This document shows positions 16,779 through 26,479 of a stretch of DNA of 64,000 nt, one piece after another. Where the stretch lies: the NCBI GenBank assembly GCA_025362495.1, contig JANYGI010000084.1, positions 62,001 to 126,000 of the forward strand, in the 5' to 3' direction. The DNA comes from Byssovorax sp. Lineage in GTDB: Bacteria; Myxococcota_A; Polyangia; Polyangiales; Polyangiaceae. Within the stretch, counting starts at the first letter, position 1, and each line of letters opens with the position of its first letter. The notes below the pieces were generated by a model. The model made no database searches, was not told where the DNA came from, and was given only the letters and a program-made list of their open reading frames with translations. The translations under genes and the position numbers were made by a program.

Positions 16779-18878
16779 ATGAAGAGCTTTACCCTCAAGA
16801 CGAAGCTGCTGATCACGATGGCCGTGCTGGCGATCGGGTTCCTCGGCTTCAGCAGCTACTCGCACCGGACGCTCCAGCTCTTCGCCGCCGATGGTCCGGT
16901 GTACGGCTCGATCGGGCTCGGGAAGGATCTGCTCGCCGACGTCTTGCCGCCGCCCGAGTACCCGATCGAGGCCTACCTCGTCGCGCTCCAGATGGCGTCC
17001 GAGACCGACCCCGCGAAGCTCGACGAGCTCGAGCGGAGCGGCGTGCAGCTGACCAGGGACTACGAAGATCGCCTCGAATTCTGGAAGAAATCGCTCGACG
17101 ATGGCCCGATCAAGCGCCTCGTCACGGGCGAGGCGCCGGGGCCGGTGCGCCGCCTGTTCGAGATCCGCGATCGCGAGCTCATCCCCGCGGTGCGCGCCGG
17201 TGATCACGACAAGGCGCGCGCCGTCGCCGCGGGGCCGCTGCGCGCGGCGTACGCGGAGAGCCGCGCGGTGGTCGACAGGATCGTCGCGCTGCAGACCGAG
17301 AAGACGGACGCCGAGCAGAAGCGCGCGCAGCAGCTGATCGGCGAGCGGAACACGGCGCTGGGCGTGATTTTTCTCGCGGTGTTCGTCGCGGTCTTCGCGG
17401 CCGGGCTCCTGTTGATCCGGGCGATAACGAGCCCGCTCATCGCGATGAAGGTCGCCGCCGAGCGCATCGCCAGGGGCGACATCGCGCAGCAGATCACCCA
17501 CACCTCCAGCGACGAGCTCGGGCAGATGGCCGAGGCGTTCCGGGGCGTGCTCGCGTACCTGCGCGACGTCGCCGAGGCCGCGGCGTCACTCCGCAACGGG
17601 CAGCTCGATCGGCCGCTCGCGCCGCGCTCGCCCGACGACGTGCTCTCCAGCAACGTCAACGAGATGCGCGGCGCCCTCGAGTCGCTGCTGCAGCAGACGA
17701 CCGCGCTGATCCGCGCGGCGCGCGAGGGCGATCTCTCGCAGCGCGGCGATCCGACGAAATTTCAGGGCGCGTACGCCGAGCTCGTCAGTGGCCTCAACGC
17801 GATGATCGACGGCGTGGCGACGCCGTTCCGCTCGGCGTCCGTCGCGCTCGAGCAGCTCGCCGCGCGCGATCTCACCGCGCGCATGGCCGGCCACTACACG
17901 GGGGAGTACGCGGCCGTGCAGCGGTCGCTCAACACTGCCGCCGACAACCTCCACGAGAGCCTGGTGCAGGTGGCGAGCGCCGCGAGTCAGGTCGCGGAAG
18001 CGTCGGGGCAGATCGCGTCGAGCGCGCAGGAGGTCGCCAGCAGCGCCTCGACCCAGGCCAGCTCGCTCGAGGAGGCGGGCGCCAGCCTGCAGGAGATGTC
18101 GGGCATGATCCGCGAGAGCGCCGAGCGCGCGCGCCGCGCCGGCGACCTCTCGACCCGATCGCAGGAGTCGTCAGCGACGGGCGCAGAGTCGATGAAGGCG
18201 ATGCTCGGCGCCATCGGCGAGATCCGCGCCTCCGCGACGAGCACGGCGGCGATCCTCCGCGACATCAACGACATCGCGTTCCAGACCAACCTGCTCGCGC
18301 TCAACGCGGCGGTCGAGGCCGCGCGCGCCGGCGAGGCCGGAGGCGGGTTCGCGGTCGTCGCCGAGGAGGTGCGGAGGCTCGCGATGCGCTCGAAGGAGGC
18401 CGCGAAGAAGACCGAGGGCCTGATCAAGACGTCGGTGGCCTCGGCCGAGCGCGGCGAGGCGATCTGCCACGACGTCGACCAGAGCTTCGCGGCCATCGTC
18501 CACGCGGTGACCGAGGTCGGCGGCCTGGTGCGCGCCATGGCGACGGCGAGCGAGGAGCAGGCGCGCGGGATCCATCAGATCAACGAGGTGGTGGGATCGA
18601 TCGACGGCCTCACCCAGCGCAACGCGGCCAGCTCCGAGGAGTCCGCGAGCAGCGCCGAGGAGCTGTCGAGCCAGTCCGAGGAGCTCGCCACGCTCGTCGC
18701 TACGTTCACGCTCGAGCGCGGCGCCGCGCCGGTGCTCGCGCGGCCGCCGCCGCCGTCGCGCGCCATGGGATCGATGCGCCCGCGACCGAGCGTGCCCCGC
18801 GCGTCGCGAAGGCCCGGCCCGATGGCGCCGCAGCCGAAGAGCGCCGCGCCCGAGCCGTTCCCCGGGTGGGACGCGTGA
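16779..18878 (+). CDS. methyl-accepting chemotaxis protein
   Basis: A 699-residue chemoreceptor. TM1 at about 9-27, a helical periplasmic domain 30-190, TM2 at about 192-213, HAMP at 215-267, then at least one further HAMP-like unit before the signalling helices. The conserved hairpin tip is complete: [24 protein letters not shown], with flanking adaptation helices containing SSxEE-type sites. A Pro/Arg-rich, disordered tail (about 650-699) follows; it has no NWETF-like pentapeptide. ATG 16779 follows a CGGAG ribosome-binding site and starts with the usual basic residues before TM1. No che genes adjoin it, so the cognate pathway is elsewhere. Confidence 0.93.
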   Translation: MKSFTLKTKLLITMAVLAIGFLGFSSYSHRTLQLFAADGPVYGSIGLGKDLLADVLPPPEYPIEAYLVALQMASETDPAKLDELERSGVQLTRDYEDRLEFWKKSLDDGPIKRLVTGEAPGPVRRLFEIRDRELIPAVRAGDHDKARAVAAGPLRAAYAESRAVVDRIVALQTEKTDAEQKRAQQLIGERNTALGVIFLAVFVAVFAAGLLLIRAITSPLIAMKVAAERIARGDIAQQITHTSSDELGQMAEAFRGVLAYLRDVAEAAASLRNGQLDRPLAPRSPDDVLSSNVNEMRGALESLLQQTTALIRAAREGDLSQRGDPTKFQGAYAELVSGLNAMIDGVATPFRSASVALEQLAARDLTARMAGHYTGEYAAVQRSLNTAADNLHESLVQVASAASQVAEASGQIASSAQEVASSASTQASSLEEAGASLQEMSGMIRESAERARRAGDLSTRSQESSATGAESMKAMLGAIGEIRASATSTAAILRDINDIAFQTNLLALNAAVEAARAGEAGGGFAVVAEEVRRLAMRSKEAAKKTEGLIKTSVASAERGEAICHDVDQSFAAIVHAVTEVGGLVRAMATASEEQARGIHQINEVVGSIDGLTQRNAASSEESASSAEELSSQSEELATLVATFTLERGAAPVLARPPPPSRAMGSMRPRPSVPRASRRPGPMAPQPKSAAPEPFPGWDA

Positions 18879-18891
18879 GCGCGCCCGCCGC

Positions 18892-19983
18892 TCAGCGACG
18901 ACGAACGAGGTAGAAGAAGTCGCGATCCGAGGGCTTCATGACGTACCCCTTCGTCGGGTGCTTGATCTTCGGCACCAGCGTCTCGCTCACCTCGGGCGCC
19001 TCGCCGGGCTTCGCGGGCGCGTAGAGCAGGAAGCGCGTGTACGACCAGTTCACGTCGAGCTCGGCTACGTCGACCGCCCCCGCAGCGCGCATCGCCGCGG
19101 CGAGACCCCGCGGGGTGATCCACTCTCCCAGGCCGTAAAATAGAATCTTTCCGCTGGCGTCGAGGCCGAGCGCCGAGCGGCGGATCGTGGTGTCGCCCGT
19201 TTCGGAGGAGCCCCAGCGGCGCGTCTTCGGATCGGCGTCGAGCACCGGGTTCACCACGCCCTGCTCGATCAAGCAGGGCGGCGTCTGGCGGTACGCCGAG
19301 AACGTCGCGGCCGCGGGCGAGAGCGTCGTCCACGTGCGGATCCGCAGGGAGCCATCGTTGACGAAGGCGACCGTACAGGCCTCGTCCTTCGGCGGGAGGA
19401 AGGTATCGGCGCCGATGCGCATCCCCCAGCCGCCGTGCTTGGCCATGAAGCCGCCGTTGAAGACCGCGAGCAAATCGGCGTGCTCGGCCGCGGGGATGAC
19501 GCCGGGGCGGCGCTCGGCAGGCACGCTCGTCGACTTCGGCTCCGCCGTCCCGGCGAGGAAGCGGAGATCGACGCGGCGGGGATCTATCGCCACGATCGCG
19601 GCGTACATCGCGTGATCGCTGGCGTCGGGGTGAACGGTCGTGCGGACGAGGAGCGGCGGCTTGCCGGCGGCGTCGGCGACGAGCGGAGTCCACACGCCGT
19701 CGCCGTCCTTCGCGGTCTTGGCCTCGGGCGCCGCGAAGCTCGGTGGCGGAAACGCGGGGCCGGCATCGACGGCGACGGCGGCCGCGGGCGGCGGTGGCGC
19801 GGGCGCGCTCGACGCCGGGGCCGTGGGCGCGCTCGGTGGGGCCGCGGCGCTCGCGACGAGCGGCGCTGCGAGCTGTGGCGGAGCGGCGAGCGCGGAGGCC
19901 GGCTCGGCGCCGCTGCAGGCGAGGATCGATGGGGAGAGGGTGAGCGAGAGCAGCGCGGCGAGGGCAGCGCGGCGCGGGATCAC
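18892..19983 (-). CDS. phosphodiester-glycosidase-like (NAGPA/DUF2233-type) lipoprotein
   Basis: A 363-residue protein starting at GTG 19983, which overlaps the upstream stop as GTGA. The signal peptide ends SILAC (Cys23) and an Ala/Pro linker runs to about residue 85. The remaining domain resembles the phosphodiester glycosidase fold named after human uncovering enzyme (NAGPA): a VHPD-sDHAMYAAIVAIDP opening, the signature LLAVFNGGFMAKHGG, and VAELDVNWSYTRFLLY near the end, corresponding to the family D-G-GG/S region. Homologues act on exopolysaccharide or sporulation substrates; the substrate here is unknown. It is translationally coupled to the halogenase-like flavoprotein. Confidence 0.75.
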   Translation of the reverse strand: MIPRRAALAALLSLTLSPSILACSGAEPASALAAPPQLAAPLVASAAAPPSAPTAPASSAPAPPPPAAAVAVDAGPAFPPPSFAAPEAKTAKDGDGVWTPLVADAAGKPPLLVRTTVHPDASDHAMYAAIVAIDPRRVDLRFLAGTAEPKSTSVPAERRPGVIPAAEHADLLAVFNGGFMAKHGGWGMRIGADTFLPPKDEACTVAFVNDGSLRIRTWTTLSPAAATFSAYRQTPPCLIEQGVVNPVLDADPKTRRWGSSETGDTTIRRSALGLDASGKILFYGLGEWITPRGLAAAMRAAGAVDVAELDVNWSYTRFLLYAPAKPGEAPEVSETLVPKIKHPTKGYVMKPSDRDFFYLVRRR

Positions 19984-21335
19984 AGCCGCACCGGGAAGCG
20001 CTCCGCGAAGTAGGCGTGCCAGCGCGCCGGCGGATCGTGGAACACGTCGCCCGCCAGCATCGAGATGATCATCTTTCGCAGCGTCGCGCGCTGCTCTTGC
20101 GCGAAGAGGAGCCCGCGGAGCTCGCCGCGGTAGAACGACTGCACCGCGCCGAGGAACAGATCGCCGGCGGTGCGGAGCTGCGCGGCGTACGACGCGAAGC
20201 GCGCGGCGCTGACGTCGTCCGCGGCGAGCGCGGCGTCGATGGCGTCGGTCGCGCGAACGGCGCCGCCCATCGCGAGGTGCGCGCCCGTGGAGAAGAGCGG
20301 ATCGAGGAAGCCGGCCGCATCGCCGAGGACGAGCCAGCCGTCGCCCGCGAGCGTCTCGACGCGGAAGCTGTAGTCGGCGGCGGCGCGCACGGGCTCGACG
20401 CGCGGCGCGTCGCCGATGAGCCGCTTCATCCACGGCGAGCTCGCGACGGCGTCGTCGAAGATCTGACCGAGGCGCGCGTTCTGCTCGTCGGATCGAGGCG
20501 AATACTCGCGCGGTGCCGGCCCGTTGCGCTCGCCGAAGACGTCGCGCGCGTCGCGCACGCGGGCGCCCACGACCGCCGACGAGAGGACGAAGCCGACGCT
20601 CGTGGTCCCGTCGAGGAACGGGATGAACCAGGCCCAGCCCGGCGTGCTGCCGTCGTCGTTGCGGCCGGCGAGGATCGTCAGCTCGATCTGGCCGACGTCG
20701 ACGCCCTCGTTGCGGTGCCCGCCCTTGACCTGCGTGAAGAGCGCGGTCTTGTCGAGGCCGGCGATCCGCCTGCGGCCCGTGGATTTCGAGAGGAGCGCGT
20801 CGCGGCCCGAGGCGTCGATGACGACGCGCGCGCCGAGGCGTCGCGTCTCGCCGGAGGGCCCCGAGGCCTCGACGCCGACGGCGAAGGAGCCGGCGAAGAT
20901 CGGGCGCTCGACCCGCCAGCCTTCGCGGACGTCGGCGCCGAGCTCGGCCGCGCGGCGCAGGAGGAGCTCGTCGAACTGGGCGCGCGAGACCTGCCACGCG
21001 TAGGGAACGGCCGGCGGGAAGGCGCCCGCGAAGGCGTAGCGCGCCGTCGCCGCGGGGGAGTCGAAGGGCGCCTCGTCGTCGAGGAAGCGCGCCGAGTACT
21101 TGCGGACGAAGCGGCGATCCAGCTCGTCGCTCAGGCCGAGCGCGGCGAGCACCGGCGCGCTCGACGGGAGCAGCGACTCGCCGATGTGGAAGCGCGGGAA
21201 GCGCTGCTGTTCGAGCACCACGACGCGGCGACCGCGCTGCGCGAGGAGCGCCGCCGCGGTCGCGCCCCCGGGGCCGCCTCCGATGATCACGACGTCGACC
21301 TCTTCGTGCCACGGCGGATCGATACGGACGCTCAT
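19980..21335 (-). CDS. flavin-dependent halogenase-like oxidoreductase
   Basis: A 451-residue FAD enzyme. The Rossmann signature GGGPGG is at residues 19-24, FHIGESLLP at 49-57, Lys79 occurs in FVRKYSARF, the GWAWFIP segment (Trp234, Trp236, Ile238, Pro239) matches the WxWxIP motif that marks flavin-dependent halogenases, and the second FAD motif reads LVLGDAAGFLDPLFSTG. Lys79 lies where halogenases carry the lysine that positions hypohalous acid. Many family members are non-halogenating, and no flavin reductase, PKS or NRPS gene adjoins, so halogenation remains a hypothesis; geranylgeranyl-reductase-like chemistry is the alternative. It is the first gene of a two-gene coupled operon. Confidence 0.85.
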   Translation of the reverse strand: MSVRIDPPWHEEVDVVIIGGGPGGATAAALLAQRGRRVVVLEQQRFPRFHIGESLLPSSAPVLAALGLSDELDRRFVRKYSARFLDDEAPFDSPAATARYAFAGAFPPAVPYAWQVSRAQFDELLLRRAAELGADVREGWRVERPIFAGSFAVGVEASGPSGETRRLGARVVIDASGRDALLSKSTGRRRIAGLDKTALFTQVKGGHRNEGVDVGQIELTILAGRNDDGSTPGWAWFIPFLDGTTSVGFVLSSAVVGARVRDARDVFGERNGPAPREYSPRSDEQNARLGQIFDDAVASSPWMKRLIGDAPRVEPVRAAADYSFRVETLAGDGWLVLGDAAGFLDPLFSTGAHLAMGGAVRATDAIDAALAADDVSAARFASYAAQLRTAGDLFLGAVQSFYRGELRGLLFAQEQRATLRKMIISMLAGDVFHDPPARWHAYFAERFPVRL

Positions 21336-21566
21336 GCGGCGATCGAAATAGCCGTTCGGCGATCAACGCGCCAGAGCCACGCGGTCATCGATCGTGCTTC
21401 GCCCCGGGGAGCGAGCCCGCGCCCATGCGCCGCGCGAATGGTCGTCATGCCGAGGTTCGATTGGCGGATCCCCGCTGCGGCGCGCAGATTCACCTCTCGC
21501 CGGGCCGAGCGTTCGAGCGCGCAAGAGCGCCTCGAACACGGCCGCGCCCCCCTTCACCTCCGTATC

Positions 21567-21573
21567 GAGAGGA
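21567..21573 (+). promoter_or_regulatory. ribosome-binding site deciding the start at 21580
   Basis: GAGAGGA followed by 6 nt and ATG 21580; the frame is open 62 codons upstream but that segment is Arg/Ser/Pro-rich shadow sequence. Confidence 0.6.
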
Positions 21574-21579
21574 TCATTC

Positions 21580-22572
21580 ATGCACGCAAAAAAACATTTC
21601 GGCCTCGCCTTCGCCCTCACCCTCGTCGCCGCCTGCGGGGGCAACGAGACCACGTCGTCCACGACGTCAACGTCGTCTGCCAGCGGGACCGGCGGGGCGC
21701 CGGCGACGACCAGCGACAGCGCGAGCGCCTCGACCTCGACCTCGACGTCGAGCGCCGGCGGCGCGGGGGGCGGCGGCGTCGCCGACCTCACCGTCCAGAC
21801 TTACCAGTCCGACGTCGCGGGCCCCGCCGTCGACTCGCACCTGATCCTCGGCAGCAAGGAGGCGGTGCTCGTCGACGGCCAGTTCTTCAAGGCCGACGCC
21901 GCCAAGGTGATCGCGCTCGTCAACGCCTCGGGCAAGACGCTGACGACCGTGTTCCTGACCCACGCGCACCCCGATCATTACCTCGGCCTCGATCCGATCC
22001 ACGCGGCGTTTCCGCAGGCGAAGGTGGTGACGACCGCGGCGGTGCTCGCCGAGTTCAAGGCCAAGTCGGCGGCCACGTTCATGTACCTGAAGACCTCGTT
22101 CACCGATCAGATCGCCGACGCGCTGACGACGCCGGAGGTGCTGGCGGGCAATACGATCACCATCGACGGGCAGGCCCTCACGGTGATCGAGGCGCCGCAC
22201 GCCGGCGAGAGCGGGAGCGCCGCGGCCCTGGCGTTGCCCGGGAAGAAGGCGCTGATCGCCGGCGACGTCGTCTATCACGACGTGCACCTCGTCCTCGGCG
22301 AGTGCGCGTGGCAAGGGTGGCTCGACAACCTCACCGCGGTGAAGGCGATGGGCTTCACGACGTTCTACCCGGGCCACGGCGCCAAGACCGACGCGACGAC
22401 GCTCGACGCCGACGCGGCGTACATCAAGGCCGTGGTGCCGATCATGGACGGCGCGGCGACCGCGGCCGATGCGAAGGCCGCGATCAAGGCAAAATATCCG
22501 GGGTACGCGAGCGATTTCTTGCTCGGGTTCAGCGTCGACAACTACTTCGCCGGTTGCAAGAAGGCTCCCTGA
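21580..22572 (+). CDS. metallo-beta-lactamase-fold hydrolase lipoprotein
   Basis: A 330-residue lipoprotein (VAAC, Cys19) with a striking Thr/Ser/Gly/Ala linker (20-66) typical of Polyangia surface lipoproteins. The MBL domain contains the metal motif HAHPDH (His128, His130, Asp132, His133), a later His in IEAPHAGES, Asp in LIAGDVVYHD and a final His in YPGHG. It should bind two metal ions and hydrolyse a substrate at the cell surface or in the periplasm. The fold is shared by lactonases, thioesterases, beta-lactamases and phosphodiesterases, so the reaction is open. Confidence 0.87.
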   Translation: MHAKKHFGLAFALTLVAACGGNETTSSTTSTSSASGTGGAPATTSDSASASTSTSTSSAGGAGGGGVADLTVQTYQSDVAGPAVDSHLILGSKEAVLVDGQFFKADAAKVIALVNASGKTLTTVFLTHAHPDHYLGLDPIHAAFPQAKVVTTAAVLAEFKAKSAATFMYLKTSFTDQIADALTTPEVLAGNTITIDGQALTVIEAPHAGESGSAAALALPGKKALIAGDVVYHDVHLVLGECAWQGWLDNLTAVKAMGFTTFYPGHGAKTDATTLDADAAYIKAVVPIMDGAATAADAKAAIKAKYPGYASDFLLGFSVDNYFAGCKKAP

Positions 22573-22603
22573 GGGTAGTCCTGGCGAGCTGCGGGATCCC
22601 CCC

Positions 22604-22609
22604 TATGCT
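22604..22609 (+). promoter_or_regulatory. putative -10 element TATGCT, leaderless start of phosphoesterase
   Basis: TATGCT is 8 nt before GTG 22618, and no purine-rich ribosome-binding site intervenes. Confidence 0.45.
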
Positions 22610-22617
22610 CACCGGCC

Positions 22618-23499
22618 GTGACCCTCGCTGAACCTTCGCTGCCCGGCCGCATCCACCTTCGTCGCTTCGCCGGGCCCGAGGGCTACGTGGGTCGCCTCGA
22701 GCCCATGCGCGTCGCGCACTTGACGGATCTCCACGTCGGGCGCGTGACGCCGCACCGGATCCAGCTCGCGGCGGTGGCAATCACCAACCGCGAGAAGCCG
22801 GATCTGGTGGTGATCACGGGCGATTTCGTGTGCCACAGCTTGCAGTACCTGGAGCAGCTCGAGGCGGTGATCCGCGGGTTCGAGGCGCCGGTTGTCGGGG
22901 TGCTCGGCAACCACGATCACTGGTCGGGCGCGGCCGAGGTCGCCCGCGTGCTCCGGCGCGCGGGCGCGCTGATCCTGGAGAACCAGAGCACCACAGTGGA
23001 TGTCGGCAAAGGGCCTCTCCAGATCGTGGGGCTCGACGATGCGTACACCGGGCACGCCGACCGCGCGCGCGCCGTCAAAGGGCTCTCCCCTCACCTGCCC
23101 ACGCTCGGCCTCTCCCACATCGCGGAGGAGGCCGACGGGCTCTATCCCCACAACGTGCCTCTGGTGCTCTCGGGGCACACCCACGCTGGCCAGATCACGC
23201 TGGCGCGGCTGCACGAGATCGCCTTTGGCCGGCTCACGGGCCACCGCTACATTCACGGCCTCTATGGCTCGCGCAGCGGGAGCAACCCCGGAGGCGCGGT
23301 GTACGTCGGCGCGGGGATCGGCGCCTCGGTGATGCCGGTGCGCCTCGGCGATCGCGGGATGCGCGAGATCGCCATGTTCGAGCTGGGAGCGATGCCCGGC
23401 GCCTTCGACGAGCACCACGAGGAGCAGACTCCGCTCAAGGGGCGAAAGCCCTCCTCGTGGGCTCGCGCTCGGCGCGCGAAGGCCGTGAACAAAGGCTAG
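22618..23499 (+). CDS. calcineurin-like metallophosphoesterase
   Basis: A 293-residue enzyme with all five family blocks: TDLHVG (Asp37, His39), VITGDF (Asp69), LGNHDHW (Asn98, His99, Asp100), LGLSHIAE and SGHTHAGQ. This is the arrangement of the YkuE/UDP-2,3-diacylglucosamine-hydrolase-like class of binuclear phosphoesterases. There is no signal peptide or membrane anchor at the chosen GTG start; a hydrophilic Arg/Lys-rich tail follows the domain. Its stop codon is interlocked with that of nuoD on the opposite strand (shared CTAG at 23496-23499). Confidence 0.92.
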   Translation: MTLAEPSLPGRIHLRRFAGPEGYVGRLEPMRVAHLTDLHVGRVTPHRIQLAAVAITNREKPDLVVITGDFVCHSLQYLEQLEAVIRGFEAPVVGVLGNHDHWSGAAEVARVLRRAGALILENQSTTVDVGKGPLQIVGLDDAYTGHADRARAVKGLSPHLPTLGLSHIAEEADGLYPHNVPLVLSGHTHAGQITLARLHEIAFGRLTGHRYIHGLYGSRSGSNPGGAVYVGAGIGASVMPVRLGDRGMREIAMFELGAMPGAFDEHHEEQTPLKGRKPSSWARARRAKAVNKG

Positions 23500-24635
23500 C
23501 GATCGATCTCGGGGGCGACGACGTCGAAGCTGGCGATCAGCGCGACGAGATCGGCGAGGAACAGGCCGGGGCTCTTGGCCTCGATGATGCCCATCGCGGT
23601 GAAGCTGCCGGTCCGGAAGCGGCAGCGATAGGGCTCCTCGGCGCCCTTGCCAATGACGTAACAGCCCATGTCGCCGCGGGCGCTCTCGACGCGGGAGTAG
23701 GCCTCGCCCTCGGGCTTGATCTTCTTCGGGAGCTTGCCGACGAGGTCGTCTTCCGGGTGCTCGTCGATCTTCGCCAAAGCCTGCTGGAGGATCTTGCCGG
23801 ACTCCTTGCACTCCTCCGAGCGCACGTAGAAGCGGTCCCAGCAGTCGCCCACGGCGCCGAACTGGCCCTTGCCGACGGGCACGGCAAACTCGAAGTCGGA
23901 ATAGACCGAGTAGCCGTCGTCCTTGCGGAGATCCCACTTCACACCGGAGCCGCGGAGGTTCGGGCCGACGAGGCCCCAGTCCTTCGCTTCTTTACCGGTG
24001 ATGATCGCCACGTTCGCGAGGCGCTGGATGTAGATCTCGTTGTATGTGATCAGGCGATCGAACTCCTCCATCAGCGGGACGAACTTGTCGACCCAGGTCT
24101 TGACCTTGTCGGCCCAGCCCTTGGGCATGTCGAACGAGACGCCGCCGATGCGGTGGTAGTTGTACGTGAGCCGCGCGCCGCACAGCTCCTCGATGAAGTC
24201 GTTGATGTACTCGCGCTCGCGGAGAGCCCACATGAAGGGCGTGGTGGCGCCGATATCCATGGCCATGGCGCCAATGGCGATCATGTGGCTGGCGATGCGG
24301 TTGAGCTCGCAGGAGATGACGCGGAGGTACTGCGCGCGCTTGGGCACCTCGATGCCCATGAGCTTCTCGCAGGCCGTGGCCCAGCACTCGTTGGCGAACA
24401 TCGCCGCGACGTAGTCGACGCGGTCGGTGTACGGCATGTAGCCCGGGTAGGTGCAGCGCTCGCCGATCTTCTCGATGCTGCGGTGGAGATAGCCCACGTC
24501 GGGCACCGCTTTGCGGATGATCTCGCCGTCAGACTGGATGATGAAGCGGAGCACGCCGTGGGTGGACGGGTGGTGAGGACCCATGTTGAGGGTCATCTCC
24601 TCGTCCATCTCGTTGGTGAAGATGACGTCGCTCAT
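23496..24635 (-). CDS. nuoD: NADH-quinone oxidoreductase subunit D
   Basis: The 379-residue 49-kDa-type subunit of complex I, lining the quinone site in the peripheral arm. Family signatures are intact: [17 protein letters not shown] near the N-terminus, [22 protein letters not shown], and the C-terminal ARGDMGCYV and [10 protein letters not shown] end, so it is full length. ATG 24635 overlaps the nuoC stop as ATGA. The frame continues upstream through nuoC in another phase, which is not coding. It is the last gene of nuoABCD; nuoE-N are not in the window. Confidence 0.97.
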   Translation of the reverse strand: MSDVIFTNEMDEEMTLNMGPHHPSTHGVLRFIIQSDGEIIRKAVPDVGYLHRSIEKIGERCTYPGYMPYTDRVDYVAAMFANECWATACEKLMGIEVPKRAQYLRVISCELNRIASHMIAIGAMAMDIGATTPFMWALREREYINDFIEELCGARLTYNYHRIGGVSFDMPKGWADKVKTWVDKFVPLMEEFDRLITYNEIYIQRLANVAIITGKEAKDWGLVGPNLRGSGVKWDLRKDDGYSVYSDFEFAVPVGKGQFGAVGDCWDRFYVRSEECKESGKILQQALAKIDEHPEDDLVGKLPKKIKPEGEAYSRVESARGDMGCYVIGKGAEEPYRCRFRTGSFTAMGIIEAKSPGLFLADLVALIASFDVVAPEIDR

Positions 24636-25204
24636 GCCTTTGCGGGCTCCTTCGCAGCCTCTTTCGAGGCCTCTTTCGAGGGTAAAGTGATCTTGAAGAG
24701 CTCGATCGGGTTCGGCCGGATGGTCGGGATCCCGTGATAGTCTTCCTTCTCCTCGTAGTCCTTGCGCAGCGGGTGCCCCTCCCAGTCGTCGGGGAGCAGC
24801 AGGCGCCGCAGATCCGGGTGCCCCTCGAAGAGGACGCCGAGCAGATCGAAGCACTCGCGCTCTTGCCAGTTGGCCGTCGACCACACGTTCACCAGCGTCG
24901 GCATCGCCGGATCCTCGCGCTCGAGATAGGCCTTGAGCACGACCCGGTGCTTCTTGCCATACGAGTAGAGGTGATAGACCACCACGATGCGCTTGTCGTC
25001 CGGGTAGTCGACGCCGGTGATGCACTCGAGATAATCGAAATCGAGGGATTTCTCCGAGCGGAGGTGCTCACAGACGTTCTCGATCTCCCAGGGTGCGATC
25101 TGGAACCAGGGATCCTTGTCCCTGGCCGGATCACCGTGAAAATCGAAGACCGTCTCGGTGCCGAACTTCTCTTGAAGGAGCTTGAAAATGGCGTCGGGGG
25201 TCAT
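24632..25204 (-). CDS. nuoC: NADH-quinone oxidoreductase subunit C
   Basis: The 190-residue 30-kDa-type subunit of complex I. The diagnostic block is complete: [25 protein letters not shown] and GHPLRKDY, contacting NuoD. The C-terminus ends in a Lys/Glu/Ala tail with a short repeat ([14 protein letters not shown]). It is separate from nuoD, not fused as in some proteobacteria, and is coupled to it by ATGA. A 104-bp gap separates it from nuoB; this could hold an internal promoter, but none is clear. Confidence 0.97.
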   Translation of the reverse strand: MTPDAIFKLLQEKFGTETVFDFHGDPARDKDPWFQIAPWEIENVCEHLRSEKSLDFDYLECITGVDYPDDKRIVVVYHLYSYGKKHRVVLKAYLEREDPAMPTLVNVWSTANWQERECFDLLGVLFEGHPDLRRLLLPDDWEGHPLRKDYEEKEDYHGIPTIRPNPIELFKITLPSKEASKEAAKEPAKA

Positions 25205-25308
25205 GGCTCGGACGGCTCGCAGTGGGCGCGTGGAGAGGAGATTGGCTATGGCGACAGAGGCCTACGCAGGAGGCCGGGGTTCGGGGCCGCTTGCGGTCCC
25301 ATCGAAAA

Positions 25309-25854
25309 CTAACCGACGCCGTAGCGCTTTTGCAGGTACTTCTCGTTCTTGATCTTGTCCTGGATCTTCAGGAGGCCTTCGAGCAGGGCCTCGGGGCGCG
25401 GGGGGCAGCCGGGGACGTAGATATCGACGGGGATGATCTGGTCGACGCCCTTGCAGACCGAGTACGCGTACTGGAAGAGGCCGCCGCAGTTGGAGCAGCT
25501 ACCCATCGAGATGACGAAGCGCGGTTCGGCCATCTGGTCGTAGAGGCGCTTCACGCGCAGGCCCATCTTGTAGGTGAGCGTGCCGGCGATGATGAAGAGA
25601 TCGCTGGAGCGCGGGCTCGGGCGGGGAGCGGCGCCGAAGCGCTCGAGATCGCCGCGGGGGCCGCCGGTCTGCATCAGCTCGATCGCGCAGCACGCGAGGC
25701 CGAAAAGCATGTACCAGACGCTGTTCGCCCGGCCCCAGTTCAGCATCCAGTTGATGACCTGGTCGGTGTTCGTCGAGAGGACGCTGCCGCCGTCGTCGGA
25801 GTATTTCGCGTCCCAGCCCTTCGGCGGGGCCATCAGGTTCAGGTTCGACGACAT
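25309..25854 (-). CDS. nuoB: NADH-quinone oxidoreductase subunit B
   Basis: The 181-residue subunit carrying iron-sulfur cluster N2, which delivers electrons to quinone. The four ligands are visible: the adjacent pair in GLACCAIE, Cys in GSCSNCGG and Cys in PGCPPRPE. Length and order match the family. It begins one base after the nuoA stop, and the N-terminal [15 protein letters not shown] extension is short and hydrophilic. Confidence 0.97.
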   Translation of the reverse strand: MSSNLNLMAPPKGWDAKYSDDGGSVLSTNTDQVINWMLNWGRANSVWYMLFGLACCAIELMQTGGPRGDLERFGAAPRPSPRSSDLFIIAGTLTYKMGLRVKRLYDQMAEPRFVISMGSCSNCGGLFQYAYSVCKGVDQIIPVDIYVPGCPPRPEALLEGLLKIQDKIKNEKYLQKRYGVG

Positions 25855-25855
25855 G

Positions 25856-26335
25856 TCACTCGGCTCCTTGCGGCATCGCTTCTTCGAGGTCGTGTTCCTT
25901 GATGATCTCGGGGCGCGTGCGGCTCGACACGTTCTGCACGCCGCGGGGATCGCCCTTGATCGAGCGGATCCACTCGAGGTCGCCCTTCACCCAGACGTAG
26001 ACCAGGCCGAGCATCAGGATCACGACGAAGAGGAAGATCTCGACCAGCGCGAACATGCCGCGGCCGGCGTCGACCCAGCGGCGGAACACCGTCGCCACCG
26101 GGTAAACGAAGGCGATTTCGACGTCGAACACGATGTAGATGAGGGCGATGATGTAAAAGCGCGGGTTGAAGTTGAACCACGCGGGGCCGACCGGGGCCTC
26201 GCCGCACTCGTACGTCTCGAGCTTCTCGGCGTACATGTTGTTCGGCCGGATCACCTTGCCGAACAGGAGCGAGCCGAGAATGAAGCCGATCGCCACCAGG
26301 AAGAACGCGGCGACGCTGGCATACGCCATCAACAT
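25856..26335 (-). CDS. nuoA: NADH-quinone oxidoreductase subunit A
   Basis: A 159-residue membrane subunit of complex I with three transmembrane helices and the conserved loop KLETYECGE, then [18 protein letters not shown]. The C-terminal about 35 residues form a hydrophilic tail beyond the usual end ([11 protein letters not shown] onward), somewhat longer than in Escherichia coli. ATG 26335 is chosen; a second Met two codons later is equally usable. It heads the nuoABCD unit, and the promoter should lie in the 144 bp before it, divergent from uppP. Confidence 0.95.
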   Translation of the reverse strand: MLMAYASVAAFFLVAIGFILGSLLFGKVIRPNNMYAEKLETYECGEAPVGPAWFNFNPRFYIIALIYIVFDVEIAFVYPVATVFRRWVDAGRGMFALVEIFLFVVILMLGLVYVWVKGDLEWIRSIKGDPRGVQNVSSRTRPEIIKEHDLEEAMPQGAE

Positions 26336-26464
26336 GGGGAGGAACCTCGCGGCAGGAGCCGATGCGTAAAGACGCTGACCGGGGGGATTCTTAGGGGAAA
26401 TTCCCCGGCGAGGCAATGCCGGCGACGAGCGACCTCCGGGATGCCGCCCGCGAGGGGCGCCGTG

Positions 26465-26470
26465 TAACAT
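26465..26470 (+). promoter_or_regulatory. putative -10 element TAACAT, leaderless start of uppP
   Basis: TAACAT is 9 nt before ATG 26480 with no ribosome-binding site between. Confidence 0.42.
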
Positions 26471-26479
26471 CGAGCGCGG

